A stretch of 64,000 nt of DNA from Enoplolaimus lenunculus (GCA_030248215.1 JASANG010001576.1:171513-235512), one strand, 5' to 3'. Numbered from the stretch's first letter, positions 1 to 16,534 are shown. The notes: generated by a model from the letters alone, not told the origin. Made by a program: numbers and translations.

Positions 1-2
1 TC

Positions 3-110
3 GCTAGGCAAAAGATCATTGCAGATTATGTTAAACCGGAGTTGAAGCTTATAAATAACTTACTTGATTTAGACGAGTACATTATTCGCGTCATTTATAA
101 AGTAGAGTAA
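3..110 (+). CDS. possible coding fragment cut by the window edge
   Basis: A frame open from the window edge runs 35 codons to a TAA at 108-110, reading like normal protein (hydrophilic start, then LINNLLDLDEYIIRVIYKVE). I do not recognise a family and cannot see an exon boundary. It could be the end of a gene lying to the left, an exon of the gene that ends at 1216, or chance. Confidence 0.2.
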   Translation, partial: ARQKIIADYVKPELKLINNLLDLDEYIIRVIYKVE

Positions 111-402
111 AAGTTTATAGACAATGATGTGCTGCAGTAATTACAATTGCTATTTGACTAAAAAAATTGCTGTAATCTGTATAAGTATATCGGCATTGTT
201 TTTTATAGTACGTTCGAAACAGCACAGTTGAAAAATTCTGTTGGTCGTACTTTATTGCCTGGATTGGTATTGGCCTCATTTTCTTAACCTCACTGCTATC
301 GTGTTGTATAACGGTTGTTGTATCGGTAAGTCGAGGTTCGCTGAAACAACTGCGTGCGAATTTTAAATCAATGAAAAATCTGAAAGGCACAACAGCTACA
401 CT

Positions 403-550
403 GTTAGGATTGCGCTGTGCTCGCCTCGCAACGCCGGCCGCCGCCGTACGTCGTCAGAAGCCGCTGCATGCCCGCGCGCGGCACTTTAAAACAGTTTATT
501 AAAAATTGTCAGACACTCGCCTTCGCACGCCGGCGCATACCAACAAATAG
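403..550. repeat. GC-rich MITE-like repeat, copy 1
   Basis: A sharply GC-rich island (CGCCGGCCGCC, CCCGCGCGCGGC) in AT-rich DNA. Its inverse complement recurs at about 30985-31100: both copies share TTAGGATTG at one end, a GCGCGGCAC motif, a central TTTATTAAAAATT and a CGCCGGCG motif. The two GC-rich arms are partly complementary, so each copy can fold on itself. It resembles a foldback-type MITE; the superfamily is unknown. Confidence 0.5.
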
Positions 551-949
551 ATTTTGGCCTGATAGCGCGGCGACGTCCGGCTCAGCAAAGTATAACGCAA
601 TCCTTTAGTGTCACTGAACACGTTTTCATCCTGTTTAAAAAGTTGTGTTGAAAAACTGTATTTCCTGAATGCTACTGTATGAAGTATTCCGAATATGCGA
701 GACGTAGTTTACGCATGGATGCTTATCAAGTGCTGTATCAAAATTATCGGAAGGGTCAGCCGAAGTAGATTATCCATAATCATAAAAATAGTTGTAATGT
801 ATACTTATTAACTGGAGTTAAAATTCTATTCTATGACCATGCCTACCCATTAGCGCGGCTTTGGCTTTGGTTATATTGCTTCATTGTGAAGTATTGAAGT
901 TCATTACTACCAAATTATCCAAATTTTCAAGTGTATTTCAACTTTGCAG

Positions 950-1216
950 AAAGAGCGAAAAGCGGCACGTATGCACAGATTTGAACAGCAATACGGCATG
1001 CAAATATGCCCTCCAGGCCCTCAAGGAGGCCCGGGCGGTGTTTACACTACATCAACTGGAAGCGAGAAAGGCAGCAACTACGCCGCTGGGCAACAAGATG
1101 CATCTGCATATACCAATTACGCGTATAATGCCGGATATCAATACCAATATCCTCAACAGGGACAATACTTTGATTACATGGGATATTACAATCCTTTCGG
1201 TTCTATGCAACGTTGA
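950..1216 (+). CDS. last exon of a Gly/Tyr/Gln-rich protein, identity unknown
   Basis: A pyrimidine-containing acceptor (ttgcag) precedes an 88-residue open frame ending in TGA. It begins with a basic helix-like stretch, KERKAARMHRFEQQYG, followed by a PPGPQGGPGG segment. The tail is low-complexity and rich in Gly, Tyr, Gln and Asn, ending in YMGYYNPFGSMQR. Such tails are common in RNA-binding proteins, but I do not recognise this one and no RNA-binding domain is visible here. The acceptor leaves the frame in phase 0. Upstream exons are not in view, unless the fragment at 3-110 is one. An overlapping 139-codon frame (861-1280) has no compositional bias and is treated as a shadow. Confidence 0.55.
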   Translation, partial: KERKAARMHRFEQQYGMQICPPGPQGGPGGVYTTSTGSEKGSNYAAGQQDASAYTNYAYNAGYQYQYPQQGQYFDYMGYYNPFGSMQR

Positions 1217-2575
1217 AATGCGAATTCAAACAAAATTTCCAAGGGCGGATGCATTGGAATATACTACCCCATCAGAATGAAATATGACAGGTTAAATTTG
1301 CAGAAATTTCTAATGTTTACAAGGTTTGGAATTGGTTCTGTATTCATTTCGGCAGGCAATCCCTGTGTTTTCAATGTATTGTAAAAAATTTTGCTCTCAG
1401 ACTTTTAGCGACAGAAGGAACTGAATCCGCCTCTGATCAACAGTATTGTCTAGCGTATGTTCTGCCATTTATTGTACAGTATGTTTTAACTGCGTTAGCA
1501 GCTTGAATTTAATATTCAATTACCAAGACAGTACGTCGTGCCAATGGTGATGTAGGATTGGTTTAAGGGGTCGAACCCCCTTTGAGATTTTTTATATAGG
1601 GTTTCAGAGACCGTTTCAGTTAATAACACAAAAAACCCACGGTTTGAAATTGTATTGGACGTGATCCATCTTCCAAATCCATTGGCTATGCTTATGCGTT
1701 GGGCAGCAGCATTAGAACAAGAACTGTTCTTCGTCAAATTTTGCAAATTTTCGAAAAATTAATGAACAATACTTTATTCTGGTTTCAAAAACTACGTTTG
1801 TTATACATTAGCGGATGCGTAGTTTTAAACTATGTATTTGCCGATCCCCGTCAGCAATTTCTAGATCCATCCAGAGGGAGGCCAGTGAGGTTCAGCCCCC
1901 AGGGAAAAATTTTGGCTTCTCGTAGAAAATATATCCTTGCTTGTAAGTAATCGACAGCCTGGTATGCCCCACCTGAAAATTTTTTAACTCCCATAGCAAT
2001 GTGAGCAGGGTACGGGCCTGCATGCATGATTTTACTTGCTTCAACAATCTTTAGAATGTTATGTTTTTGTATGTTTTAATAGTGCTATTGCGTTATGTAG
2101 ATGTGCATTTTTTTGAATACGGTGCAATTTGAAGGTTATACGCATTTTGGCATAGGGTATTTGGATTTAAAAGAATAAGTTTACCCTGATTACTTTTTCT
2201 TTGCATAAAATCGCAAAATTTTTGCCAATTAATTCGAAGCAAAGGCTGTAGGTATTTTCAAATTTGACGAGCAAATTCATTAACTTCGTAAACGAATGTG
2301 CAAACTTCGAATTTTTAAAATTAACCGATGAGTTGCGCAAAGTTTTCATAACCTAAATGTTAAATATTACATTTTTTCATACTAAAGGTTTTGAACGCGG
2401 TCAACTAGCTTGTAAATCTGTTATTTTTGTTGCCTAATATAGTTATTTAGCTTTTTTCAGAACATCTTATGTGACATTTGTATCGTGCTCAAGCATTTAG
2501 TGTCTCAATTTTTTAATACAAGTTGTGCCTTCAAATAAAATCAATATTTAATAGCAGCAGCTCAACGCACGTGTA
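1217..2575. other. probable 3' UTR, then non-coding DNA
   Basis: No gene is visible. The first few hundred bases are probably the 3' UTR of the preceding exon, though I see no clear AATAAA before 1500. About 1850-2025 belongs to a dispersed degenerate repeat that recurs several times in this window. That repeat shows a block like CAGGGAAAAATTTTGGC followed by a GAGC(A/T)GG..ACGG.CCTGC end. Confidence 0.4.
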
Positions 2576-2705
2576 TACTGTAGTGACCCGAATAAGAGGA
2601 TGTGGGGTGATAAGAGGTGGGACCCATTTTGAGTCCCAATCAATAGAAGTCTATATTTTTAATGAGAGTCCGTACTTACATATAATTCTGAGAAATATGT
2701 CAAGA
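2576..2705 (+). mobile_element. MITE family A, copy 1 (left end only)
   Basis: Starts TACTGTAGTGACCCGAATAA, the terminal sequence of a MITE family with at least six copies here. The characteristic interior (GAGTCCCAATCAATAGAAGT) follows. The right terminus is missing, so this copy is truncated. Confidence 0.7.
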
Positions 2706-5090
2706 AGCGACCAGCAGCAAATTAAAAGTTGTGTATAAATATATAGGGTGTTATGAAATTTTAAACGTTGTGCTTTTTAAAAGCATCTAACGAGTATTTG
2801 AACGGAAAGCAAGGTGGATACTCCAAAACCTTTTTATGGTCACACGAGTTTATAAAGATTCGAATACAGGTTACAAAATTGTTATTTTCAAACTTTACAA
2901 AATATTTGTTGTATAAAATGCGCAAGTTCTGTTGAATTTAAGTTTTAGTTGACTGAAACGCACACGCAAAACAACCATTTAAAATGTTGTTTCCTAGAAT
3001 GCTTTACGGCAAGCGTTAAAAATCTATTAACAAGTTGATTAAAGTTTTTAAATCCACCTATAAGAGAACAAATTTGACTTTTATTTCGGTGAGCTGGGAA
3101 GAAGTTAGAACTTGAATTCGGTATAGCATAACCTCAATGAAAAAGAAATTTTGTAACCACTAAGGAACCAGTAAGTTATTCTAAAACCTGTTTACATGCA
3201 CCTTTTTTATGTCCCTGTGAAAATTTACAAATGGAATATACATCCCCTGAATACGCCCCTTGTCGGTCGGTATATATCAAACGGTACCGAACTTATGTAG
3301 AAATCTCAAAGTATATATAAGATATGCGTCACAAAAGTTTGATGCCGTCCTAGAATGTTCAAAGAAATGCCGGTCGCACAAACATTGGAGCGTAGGAGTT
3401 TGCGCATCAATTGAAAGCGAAACGTGTTAACCTGATTGAAATTACTCTGCTTTGCGATACGAAATTTTGTATTGTCAAGTGGCTTTTGAACTGTTTTTTT
3501 ATTAAAATCTCCATTCAATTAATTTTTTTGCGTAAAAGCACAGTTTCTTTGAATGGCGTCATTCAGCGAAAAGAATCAATGGTCAAAATTGTCGCATTTC
3601 ACCGTGTGTACTAGCGTTGGCTCGAAAAGATATGGCTGGTGGTGGCTGGTGTTTGCTATTATTACTTTTAGAATACTGATCGCTGGTACGGCTAACGTTG
3701 GTGAGTTGTAGACATTGACTTTAGCGCGAGTTTAGATATATCAAATATTTGAGGTGAAGCTTTAGCTTTCAAATGTTGAAAACAGCACAGTTACTTGCGT
3801 ATAGAGAGCAAAATGCTATTTATAAATATTGGTATTTACCGATATTGATCACTGCCGAAAAATGCGAAAACGAATGGTTGGCATGAATCGAAACATTTAT
3901 TCTTCTGTTAATGCGATTAAAGTTTATAGCAAACACTAGAAGTTGAAAAATTTTAAGAAAGATTTTTGCTAGATATTTTTGTTTCAATTTCAGTAATTGC
4001 AGCATAGTTGTTTGTATTGAAAATTTGAATAATTCTTAAGTCATTTGTAACTAATATATAATGGCCATAAAATAGCGGAAATTTCATGTATTCTGTATGA
4101 AACGGAAACAGACACCGATTTTTAACGAAAATGAATATCCAGTTACAGTGTAAAAAGCTTTCAACGGGTTATTTAAATTTTGTCACAAACGTAGTGACAC
4201 TTCTAAATTGCGGAATGTTTGAGGTGAAAAATTCAACTTAAACTGGCATGGCAAGCTTTCCTGGCGTTGGTTCATCAAAACCATGTTCCCACTTTATATA
4301 TCATACATATGTGTAATGAATACTAACGAATTTATAAGAAATTATACCGCAATACACAGTAGGTAAAACTCAAAACATTTACAGTAAACTTTAGGCATAT
4401 AGAAGATTTTCTGCTGATCCAATAGGTCCTTGCTATTTTGCTGAAGATTTAAAATCTACACTGCCAATTTTCCAATACCTTTTACACGCGCGCACGCAAA
4501 CAATGGTCAAAACTTTGAAAAAATTTTATTTGAGGAAATTAACTATTTGAACCTCATTTGTTACACTGGCCCATGTAAAAACTCAGGGGAAGCTTAAGCT
4601 TTACACAAATTTTTGTTTAGGTTATTTTTAGGCTTTAAGGCTTAGATATAAACTCATTCTTACGCTATGGGCTTCGGAATATGCATATACATACTACAGT
4701 TACGGACCCGTTATCTGTTGGCTATGTAATTTTTTATTTTTCCCAAACGTAGTTGCAAATGGAATGTAAACCTGACACACGGCAATATCTAGACAGAGGG
4801 CATGTTGTTTTTCTCGATCTTTTTAGATTACAATTGAAACAATGTTGTAAAAAAATTTCAACTAATGGACAAGGCTTGTGAAGTCATACAAATGTGTAAA
4901 AGCGAACTTGGCTGCGAACAGCCTAATTGAACAAGGAAAAGTTTGTGTTTAGCATGCAGAAGCTGGCAAAGGAATGCGTTCTTTACAGAAATTTTTGGAA
5001 AAATGGTAGTTCTTACCTTACAAATTTCTGCTTTTGTGCCACGAAAATTGCGAAACGCTTCACTTGCTTCGCTCCTGAATTTTTTGGCCA
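2706..5090. other. non-coding, no recognisable element
   Basis: AT-rich sequence with only short chance open frames. Around 4085-4160 there is a weak match to the family D hAT-MITE end (GGAAACAGACACCG and a GTTACAGTGTA end). Nothing else could be supported. Confidence 0.3.
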
Positions 5091-5528
5091 TACTGTATTG
5101 ACCCGAATAAGATGGGGTCCCCATTTTGAGTCCGAATCAATAGAAATCCGTATCCCAATAAGAGTCCGTAAGCGAATAGAGTCCCTAAACCCTAATTAGA
5201 GTCCATAAAGGTCAATTAACCCTGATCGTAGCGCATAAATCACTCCAGGACCAAATAATTTGAGTTCGAAACTTTGAAGCGTACTTAAATTTTTAAAGTA
5301 CATTCGTAAGTATAACCTTGTACGTATATATTATCGCTCAAGCTATTGACACAAGACAAATAAACGTTTAATTCAACGTATAATTGCAATATCGCATATA
5401 TATCAGTAACGAAGGGCGGCTGAGCGTGGGTTAAAAATAAATAACAGTCCGTAACCGAATAACAAGGGGGTATTCTCTGGAGATGCCAAATAAATATCAG
5501 TCCCCCTCTTATTCGGGTCACTACAGTA
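5091..5528 (+). mobile_element. MITE family A, copy 2 (full length, 438 bp)
   Basis: Left end TACTGTATTGACCCGAATAA and right end CTTATTCGGGTCACTACAGTA form inverted termini. The interior has repeated AGAGTCC(G/C) phrases. The outermost TA on each side fits a TA target duplication, as made by Tc1/mariner-type transposases. No coding capacity is seen. Confidence 0.85.
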
Positions 5529-6110
5529 TATAGTGCATCCACCGTCAGAAATTTCTGAATCCGCCCCTGCTTGAGAAACGTTTTTATAGATGCGCTTCCC
5601 GGAAGTCAAAGAACCAATCGAATGAACTCACAAGAAGAAACAGCGACATGGCGAAATTTCTATAACATAAAACGGCAAGCAACATCGGCTCCCGATAACG
5701 AAGCAGAACTATTTATGAGAACAATTAAATCGAAAGGAACTAAACAGATGCAATTGGCAGGATTTACGAAAATTAGGTGGTTAGCCTTCGCATAAAAAAG
5801 AAATAATGAATTTGAAACTGAACTTTAAAGCGAAAAGAACTATGTGGGAAGTTGAACGAAACCAGCACAATTAACATGGTAAACAGCATTAAGCATAGTT
5901 CATTGTTCTGTAATGCCATGGATTGTTTGGTAAAATTACTTAAATAAAAAAATGCTGAGTTTGTGCAAACGAGATTACTGATATATATAGTAGCAATGCG
6001 AGCAAAAATATTCTTTTTCTGCCCTCCACTTCGATACGTTCCCAAACCCACAGTTTTCGAAACTTGCCATTGTTGGGATAAAGTTTGGCTCATGTATTAG
6101 TACTGCTTAT

Positions 6111-6518
6111 CAGGGCGCAACCGGAATTCCGGTTCCTGTAGGAAAATCCGGTATTTTTCACTATTCGGTTTCGGTAATAAATCCGGTATTTTTTCACCAG
6201 AATTTTCCGGTATTTTAGGTATCGAAAATATTTTTCATTTGAAAATTTAAGAAAAATTGACATATTATTCTAACTTATATCTCTAAAACTGTCCGTGTGC
6301 GTATTTTTGTTTGTGCCATACTCCATAATTTATCATATGTTTCCACCTGCTGCATTTGTTTCCGGATTTTGGAATTCTGAATGGTACGTTTTTACTGCAC
6401 TTAAAGCGACAAAATAGCGTTAAAAATAAATTTTTCGGTAACAAGTATTTTTGATTTTCCGGTTCCGGTATTTTTTAACTTTCCCGTTGCGGTATTATAT
6501 AATTCCGGTTGCACCCTG
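6111..6518 (+). mobile_element. hAT-type MITE, family D, copy 1 (408 bp)
   Basis: Ends are CAGGGCGCAACCGGAATT and its inverse AATTCCGGTTGCACCCTG. Flanking 8-mers CTGCTTAT (6103-6110) and CTGCTTAG (6519-6526) match at 7 of 8 positions, which fits an hAT 8-bp target duplication. Subterminal regions repeat the motif CCGGTATTTT. No coding capacity. Confidence 0.85.
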
Positions 6519-6672
6519 CTGCTTAGGTTTAGGATCATGTCTAGGTTTAGACTTTACCTTGTGGAGGAAAAGTATGTATGTACAAGAGCGTTCTGTGGTA
6601 AATTCGAAAAGCAAGTGCAATCGTGTACAGCAATATTATTGCACAAGAAGCGTATTGCAGTCATGAAGTGCG

Positions 6673-6845
6673 CGGCCAATATTACTTTAAGGGGCGTAGC
6701 AGTATATTAAGCGTATTTCTAAGCCTAAGCGTTGCAATAATGTGTTCCTAAGCCTAAACCCAAGCAAAAAATGTAATCTAGAATCTAACCCTACTCTTTT
6801 ATGGACCCACCAGAAAGCTGGACGCCCCTTAAACTAACATGGGCC
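6673..6845 (+). mobile_element. MITE family B with CCTAAG hexamers, copy 1
   Basis: Inverted ends of the type GGCCAATATTACTTTAAGGGG and CCCCTTAAACTAACATGGGCC enclose a short interior with repeated CCTAAGCCTAA phrases. Family members at 20380-20531 and 24966-25095 share the same ends and the CTCTTTTATGGACCCACCAG-like block. Confidence 0.75.
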
Positions 6846-6880
6846 AAGTACGTTAATACTACAATACTGTATGATCATGC

Positions 6881-7232
6881 TACTCTATTGACCCGAATAA
6901 GAGGGGGAGGGGTAATAAGAGTGGGGTCCCCATTTTGAGTCCGTATCCCTAATAAGAGTCCGTAAGCGGATAGAGTCCCTAAACCCTAATTAGAGTCCAT
7001 AAATGTCGATTATGTAGCGCATAAATGACTCCACGACCAAATAATTTGAGTTCGAAATTTGATAAACGTTTCATTCAACGGATAATTGCAGTACCGGATA
7101 TATATCAGTGACGAAGGGCGGTGGAGCGTAGGTTAAAAGTAAATAACAGTCCGTAACCGAATAACAAGGGAGGGTACCCTCTGGAAAGGCCAAATAAATA
7201 TCAGTCCCCCTCTTATTCGGGTCACTACAGTA
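6881..7232 (+). mobile_element. MITE family A, copy 3 (352 bp)
   Basis: Left end TACTCTATTGACCCGAATAA and right end CTTATTCGGGTCACTACAGTA. The interior is close to copy 2, with an internal deletion relative to it. TA is present at both edges. Confidence 0.85.
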
Positions 7233-7323
7233 CGTTCTTTTCGCTCATGTTGTGCATGTGCCGTTACCATTTTTTGCACTGGCCGGCCGGTAGCGGACAA
7301 TGGAGGTTCTAAATACTTTATAT

Positions 7324-7852
7324 TAGGTTTGGACCATAATTTCAAGCCTGTTATATACAACTCTTCTGAATATACAGACTATTCAATAGCATATGCTATG
7401 CTTCCAAACATTTTAATCAGTAACTGAAATTTTTTCACTTTATTTATTTACATTTATACCTAGTGTATGGGCTTATCATTAATATCCGTCGTCACAATTT
7501 GAACAGAACGGGTGCAAATGAATGTCCATTGAAAGAAGGCGTATCCTCAACACGAATTCTCTTTCAGCTCGTTTAATTTGTAAAATCAAAGCTTAAACCA
7601 CATTCTAATATGTTTAACACAACTTTCCAATAAAGTTACAATGAAACATCAAAAGAAAAATTGCCTCCGCTTGAATTGTATACGTTAAACTAGGTTGTAC
7701 ATAAGCAAAATATATTTTAAAACATTAAGTTTAAATATCAATAATAATCAGTGAAGTAGAACAAGCGAAACTTTCTGTATTTTCAAGTGTTGAATAGCCT
7801 GTATATTCAGAAGGTTTGTATATAACAGGCTTGAAATTATGGTCCAAACCTA
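7324..7852. mobile_element. MITE with 61-bp inverted ends (TA-flanked)
   Basis: Positions 7326-7386 and 7790-7850 are inverted copies 61 bp long with only three mismatches by eye; the ends start GGTTTGGACCATAATTTC. Each end is bordered by TA, consistent with a TA target duplication. The 400-bp interior has no coding capacity. High arm identity suggests a young or recently corrected copy. Confidence 0.85.
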
Positions 7853-7984
7853 GTTTTTAACGTTTACATATTCGGATAGAAAACAAACCTTTGCAAGCGA
7901 CTATTAGGAACACTTCTGCTAGTGGATGAATTTCATAAATTTTATTTCATATCTTACAATTACAGCATATATAGTGAAAACTTG

Positions 7985-8095
7985 TGATATATACGTGGCT
8001 TAATAATTCATTTCGGGCATAAAAGGGAATTCCTGGTATTTCAATAACAGAAACCGACACGAATTTTTACCGGAAACGGATGTCCGGTTACACCC
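7985..8095. mobile_element. family D hAT-MITE fragment
   Basis: Carries AAACCGACACGAATTTTTAC and a right end GATGTCCGGTTACACCCTG, related to the family D terminus. The left end is missing. Confidence 0.45.
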
Positions 8096-8483
8096 TGGCA
8101 TACTACCCTTTTGGATATTAAAATTGTTCGTAATCCTGATACTGGTAGTATCTCTACCGATATCTATAGGAAAAAGAATTACTCTATTAAATGCTCATGT
8201 TAAATCTTTTGGTGAAGATTATTCCACTGCTTAAGTTAAGATGTAGCTAAGTTAATTCACAACTGTAATAACACAGGAAACATATTTATTACAATATGTA
8301 AACATTTTCTCTGCTTTGAAAACCAAATTTCATAGTTTCCTGCTGTAAAACAATATAAAACTTATCATCTGTTGAATTTTCGGTCAACAACAGAAACATC
8401 AGTGCTTATTACGTGTACAAACAAATTTGTTATCACATAAAATGTGTCATAACTTTTTACGGCTCACCATATTTGCATACACA

Positions 8484-8807
8484 CAGTGATCGACCGGATA
8501 ACCGGTTTAGGTTTAATATCCGCCAAAAAATCGACATCCGCTCCGGTATAAACCAACGGATAATTATTGTGGTTGAGGAAAAAATGTCACAAAACTGCGT
8601 TTTACATGTGAAAATACTATATATTTTGCAGCAACCACAATTCTGGGCAGCACATGTGATAAAAAATCTAAGCCAAAAATTATTCCGACTCAAATACTTC
8701 CAATAGTGCACAAATTAATATCTTATATTCGGTTAACATGCGGTTACGGTATAAAATTTACTATCCGGTTCCGGTATCTGGTAAAATTAATATCCGGTCA
8801 TTCCCTG
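8484..8807. mobile_element. hAT-like MITE with CCGGATA motifs
   Basis: Left end CAGTGATCGACCGGATAACC and right end (reverse complement) CAGGGAATGACCGGATATTA are related inverted termini. Subterminal motifs CCGGTATA and CCGGTTCCGG recur. A clean 8-bp duplication was not found. Confidence 0.55.
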
Positions 8808-8989
8808 TTATACAGTATATATTATGCAACAAGCTTACATTAGCAGGTCAAACAAACCGTAGTAGTAGTTTATTTACCGTTGACGTTAAATCAACTTATA
8901 ACAAAAGATGACCTAAATGGCAGTTTTCGCGTAATTGTAAATTACCGAACAATGCGTACTTTGCCCGCCTTCATTTTCTATATATAACG

Positions 8990-8995
8990 TTTATT
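8990..8995 (-). promoter_or_regulatory. candidate poly(A) signal of PSMC2
   Basis: AATAAA on the minus strand, about 40 bases after the PSMC2 stop codon, at the expected distance for a short 3' UTR. Confidence 0.55.
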
Positions 8996-9035
8996 ATAAA
9001 CAGCTGTGTAATGTATCACACCAAAATTGTTCTTG

Positions 9036-13955
<4,920 letters not shown>

Positions 13956-14032
13956 TGTCGTTTAGTATATATACACGGTTGTGTTATGCAGAATTATATC
14001 GTTTAAACAGCTAAGTGTTAACAATGAAATAC

Positions 14033-14883
14033 CAGAGTGTAACTGGAATTACAATTTACCCGAACCGGAATTTGCAAAAACTACTCGAACCAGAAAGTGA
14101 AAAATGCATGCCACCAAAAATTCATTTCAATTTTCGTTTTTGATGTGAAATAAACTTAGTCGAAGATATATTTCACTTAATCTGCTGCATTTTAGATTTT
14201 CCTTATTCATGGAAGCGAAATCTACCTTGGATGGTTCATTTTCAGCGATTGTCAAGTAGGGATGTGCCGAAAAATTGGCATCGGCATCAGTAATAATCGG
14301 CACTTTTCGTGAGAATGGGCAACGACACTCCAAAAAAATTGCCGATTCCTTGCCGATATTTTTTGCACATATATATTAACAGTCAGTTGGAAGGCGATCA
14401 GTTTCATTTCTGGGCGCATATCTGTGCGTCTTGTCAGGAAAACTATTATCTGTTTTGCGTTTGTGTTTGAAAAAAATTTATTGATATGAATCGTTATTAT
14501 AATATTCTAATCTATTATGATGGTATGGGTTTACGTATTTATATAATGATGTTATGTAGTATCCTTTCTATTTATTGAGCATGGTGTACTGAAGTTGACA
14601 TCGGAATCGGTTCGGCATCGCCAAGAATTGGAAATAAGAATCGGCATCGGCAAAAATTTTGGTATCGGCACATCCCTATTGTCAAGGTTTATATACAATA
14701 CTGATTAAATTTATTTCCGTTTTATTGTCGCTAATTGATCCAGTCACTTTAAAAAGGCTTCTTAAAGGTTAGCAAATTTAAAAACGAAAAAATTTAGTAT
14801 TACCGGAATTTTCAATTCCGGTAAAAATATATCGGAACCGGAAGGTGACAAAATGCCGGAACCGGAACTCCGGCTGCACCCTG
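14033..14883. mobile_element. hAT-type MITE, family D, split by a second MITE
   Basis: Left end CAGAGTGTAACTGGAATT and right end ACTCCGGCTGCACCCTG. Flanking 8-mers TGAAATAC (14025-14032) and TGAAAAAT (14884-14891) match at 6 of 8. A complete family C element is inserted at 14257-14678, so this copy is the older of the two. Confidence 0.75.
14257..14678 (+). mobile_element. hAT-type MITE, family C, full length (422 bp), perfect 8-bp TSD
   Basis: Ends TAGGGATGTGCCGA and TCGGCACATCCCTA, flanked on both sides by TTGTCAAG (14249-14256 and 14679-14686). That is a perfect 8-bp target duplication, diagnostic of hAT-type insertion. Subterminal motif TCGGCA repeats several times near each end. No coding capacity. 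Confidence 0.92.
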
Positions 14884-15644
14884 TGAAAAATATGTATATA
14901 ATGGTGGTTGTTTCTACGTATCAAGAGGTTGCAATACATTCAGTCTAGGTAGGTTCGGTATAAATTTCAACCAAGCAAGCAGCTGAAAAAGAGGGCGCGG
15001 GTTACGTTTGAACTGTGAAGCTCAGATCCATGAGCAAACGGTTTGCTGAAACGCTACGCAACCCGCTTATCCGCCTACTATAATCGTCGACCATATCGAG
15101 ACACATGCATGTCGTCAGCATTAAAATTGCTGGTGTCTTCCGTTTTGTTATTATTGACACAAAAATTAGCAAAACTAAAACAAGCTGTTAAAGGCTTCTA
15201 AATTAATTCAGTTGACATTTTGAATTTACTCAAGGTTCCAATTATTTCATATATCACACCAGTTTGATATTTTGCAGTCCGCGGTGTTGATGATGGGACT
15301 AGTTTTAGATTTTTAACCCTGAATATAAACTGTAAGATATGAAAGCGTTTTGAAATCAAGTACATTTGAGTAGCATTCTTCACGCTTAAATGTCTCCAGT
15401 AGTTGCAATTCGCAGCTGCAAGTTTTTCGGAAATTTATCCGGAACACTTGCGGCTACAATTTATTTATAATGAAAATAGCCAAAAATTATATACGTAAAT
15501 TCATATGTATAAAGTCTTGAAAGTCAAATTAATTTATGATGCTGACTTGATTGATGAAAAATTTTTGCTTCCCATTTATTAGGGTCTCCCGTTGAAGAAG
15601 AAGGCTGTTTCGAAAATAAGTCAACTGAAAAAGCGGTTGAAGAG

Positions 15645-15820
15645 GCGGGCTGTGTGGCGTAGTGGTAAAAAGCGTTCGTTTAAGGATCTCAAAGCTTGAA
15701 TTTCGATGCCCGCTCCGTATTTCTGCTTTTACAGCTGCTTTGTAAAAGGACGCAAGTGTCGGTTCGTACCTAGACTGACAATTGTTATGAATTGTTTCTC
15801 ATGGATGAACGCAAACATTA
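15645..15820 (+). repeat. tRNA-headed SINE remnant 1
   Basis: Starts GCGGGCTGTGTGGCGTAGTG with an A-box-like TGGCGTAGTGG. A degraded B-box region (GAATTTCGATGCCC) follows 40-50 bases on. A second copy with the same head begins at 16325. The 3' limit is uncertain. Confidence 0.55.
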
Positions 15821-15895
15821 AGCTCTTAGTACAGCCCAAATTAATTAAACTCAACACGTACCTTTTCTCAGACAGGGTAATTTCAAGAGAATACT

Positions 15896-16012
15896 TAGGG
15901 ATGTGCCGATTAATCGGCATCGGCATCAGTAATAATCGGCACTTTTCGAGAGTATCGGCATCGGCATTGCAAAAAATTGACGATTCTTTTTGCACGTAAC
16001 AGCCTGTGTTGG
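15896..16012 (+). mobile_element. family C hAT-MITE, left end only
   Basis: TAGGGATGTGCCGATTAATC followed by the TCGGCA-rich subterminal region closely matches the copy at 14257. It ends where a family D-type sequence begins (16014), so it is truncated. Confidence 0.75.
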
Positions 16013-16013
16013 A

Positions 16014-16130
16014 ACCAGGGTGCAATCGGAATTCCGATTTCGATTAGAATTTCGATTCAAAACGAGTTCCGATTCCGATTTCCATTGCACAACCAATCGG
16101 AATCGGAATTTCTTTGTTCTTATCTTGGAA
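16014..16130 (+). mobile_element. family D hAT-MITE, left end only
   Basis: CAGGGTGCAATCGGAATTCC with repeated TTCCGATT motifs, abutting the truncated family C copy. The right end is not found. Confidence 0.6.
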
Positions 16131-16324
16131 GGTTCCTCTAAATTCTATTCGTTTGGACTTATTCGTATATACTTCGTGCAGCTTTTGTCGTTGTTAAAGA
16201 ATAGAGTGTAAACATGTGAGACATGCTTGTCCATGATGTGCACATGCAATATAGTGCACTGTATGTATACTAACCGATAGCATACGGTCGACATATATAG
16301 ACGACGGTGGTAGCAGTTAGGATA

Positions 16325-16476
16325 ACGGGCTGCGTGGCGCAGTGGTAGTGAGTTTGCCTAAGATGTGTAGGTCGGTAGTTCGGAACTACCAGTAACACGC
16401 TTTTCCAGCTGCTAAACAAAAAAGGTCTAAGGCCCATATCCTACCTTGACTGGGCAATAAAATATTATAGGTTTCT
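16325..16476 (+). repeat. tRNA-headed SINE remnant 2
   Basis: Head CGGGCTGCGTGGCGCAGTGG fits an A box (TGGCGCAGTGG). A B-box-like GGTAGTTCGGAACTACC follows, and the 3' end is GGGCAATAAAATATTATAGG. Its length of about 150 bp and AT-rich tail fit a SINE. Confidence 0.6.
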
Positions 16477-16534
16477 AAAAGCCCGCACTTTCAAACACTT
16501 ATTTTTATTGAACATCACTATAAAGTCACTGTTA

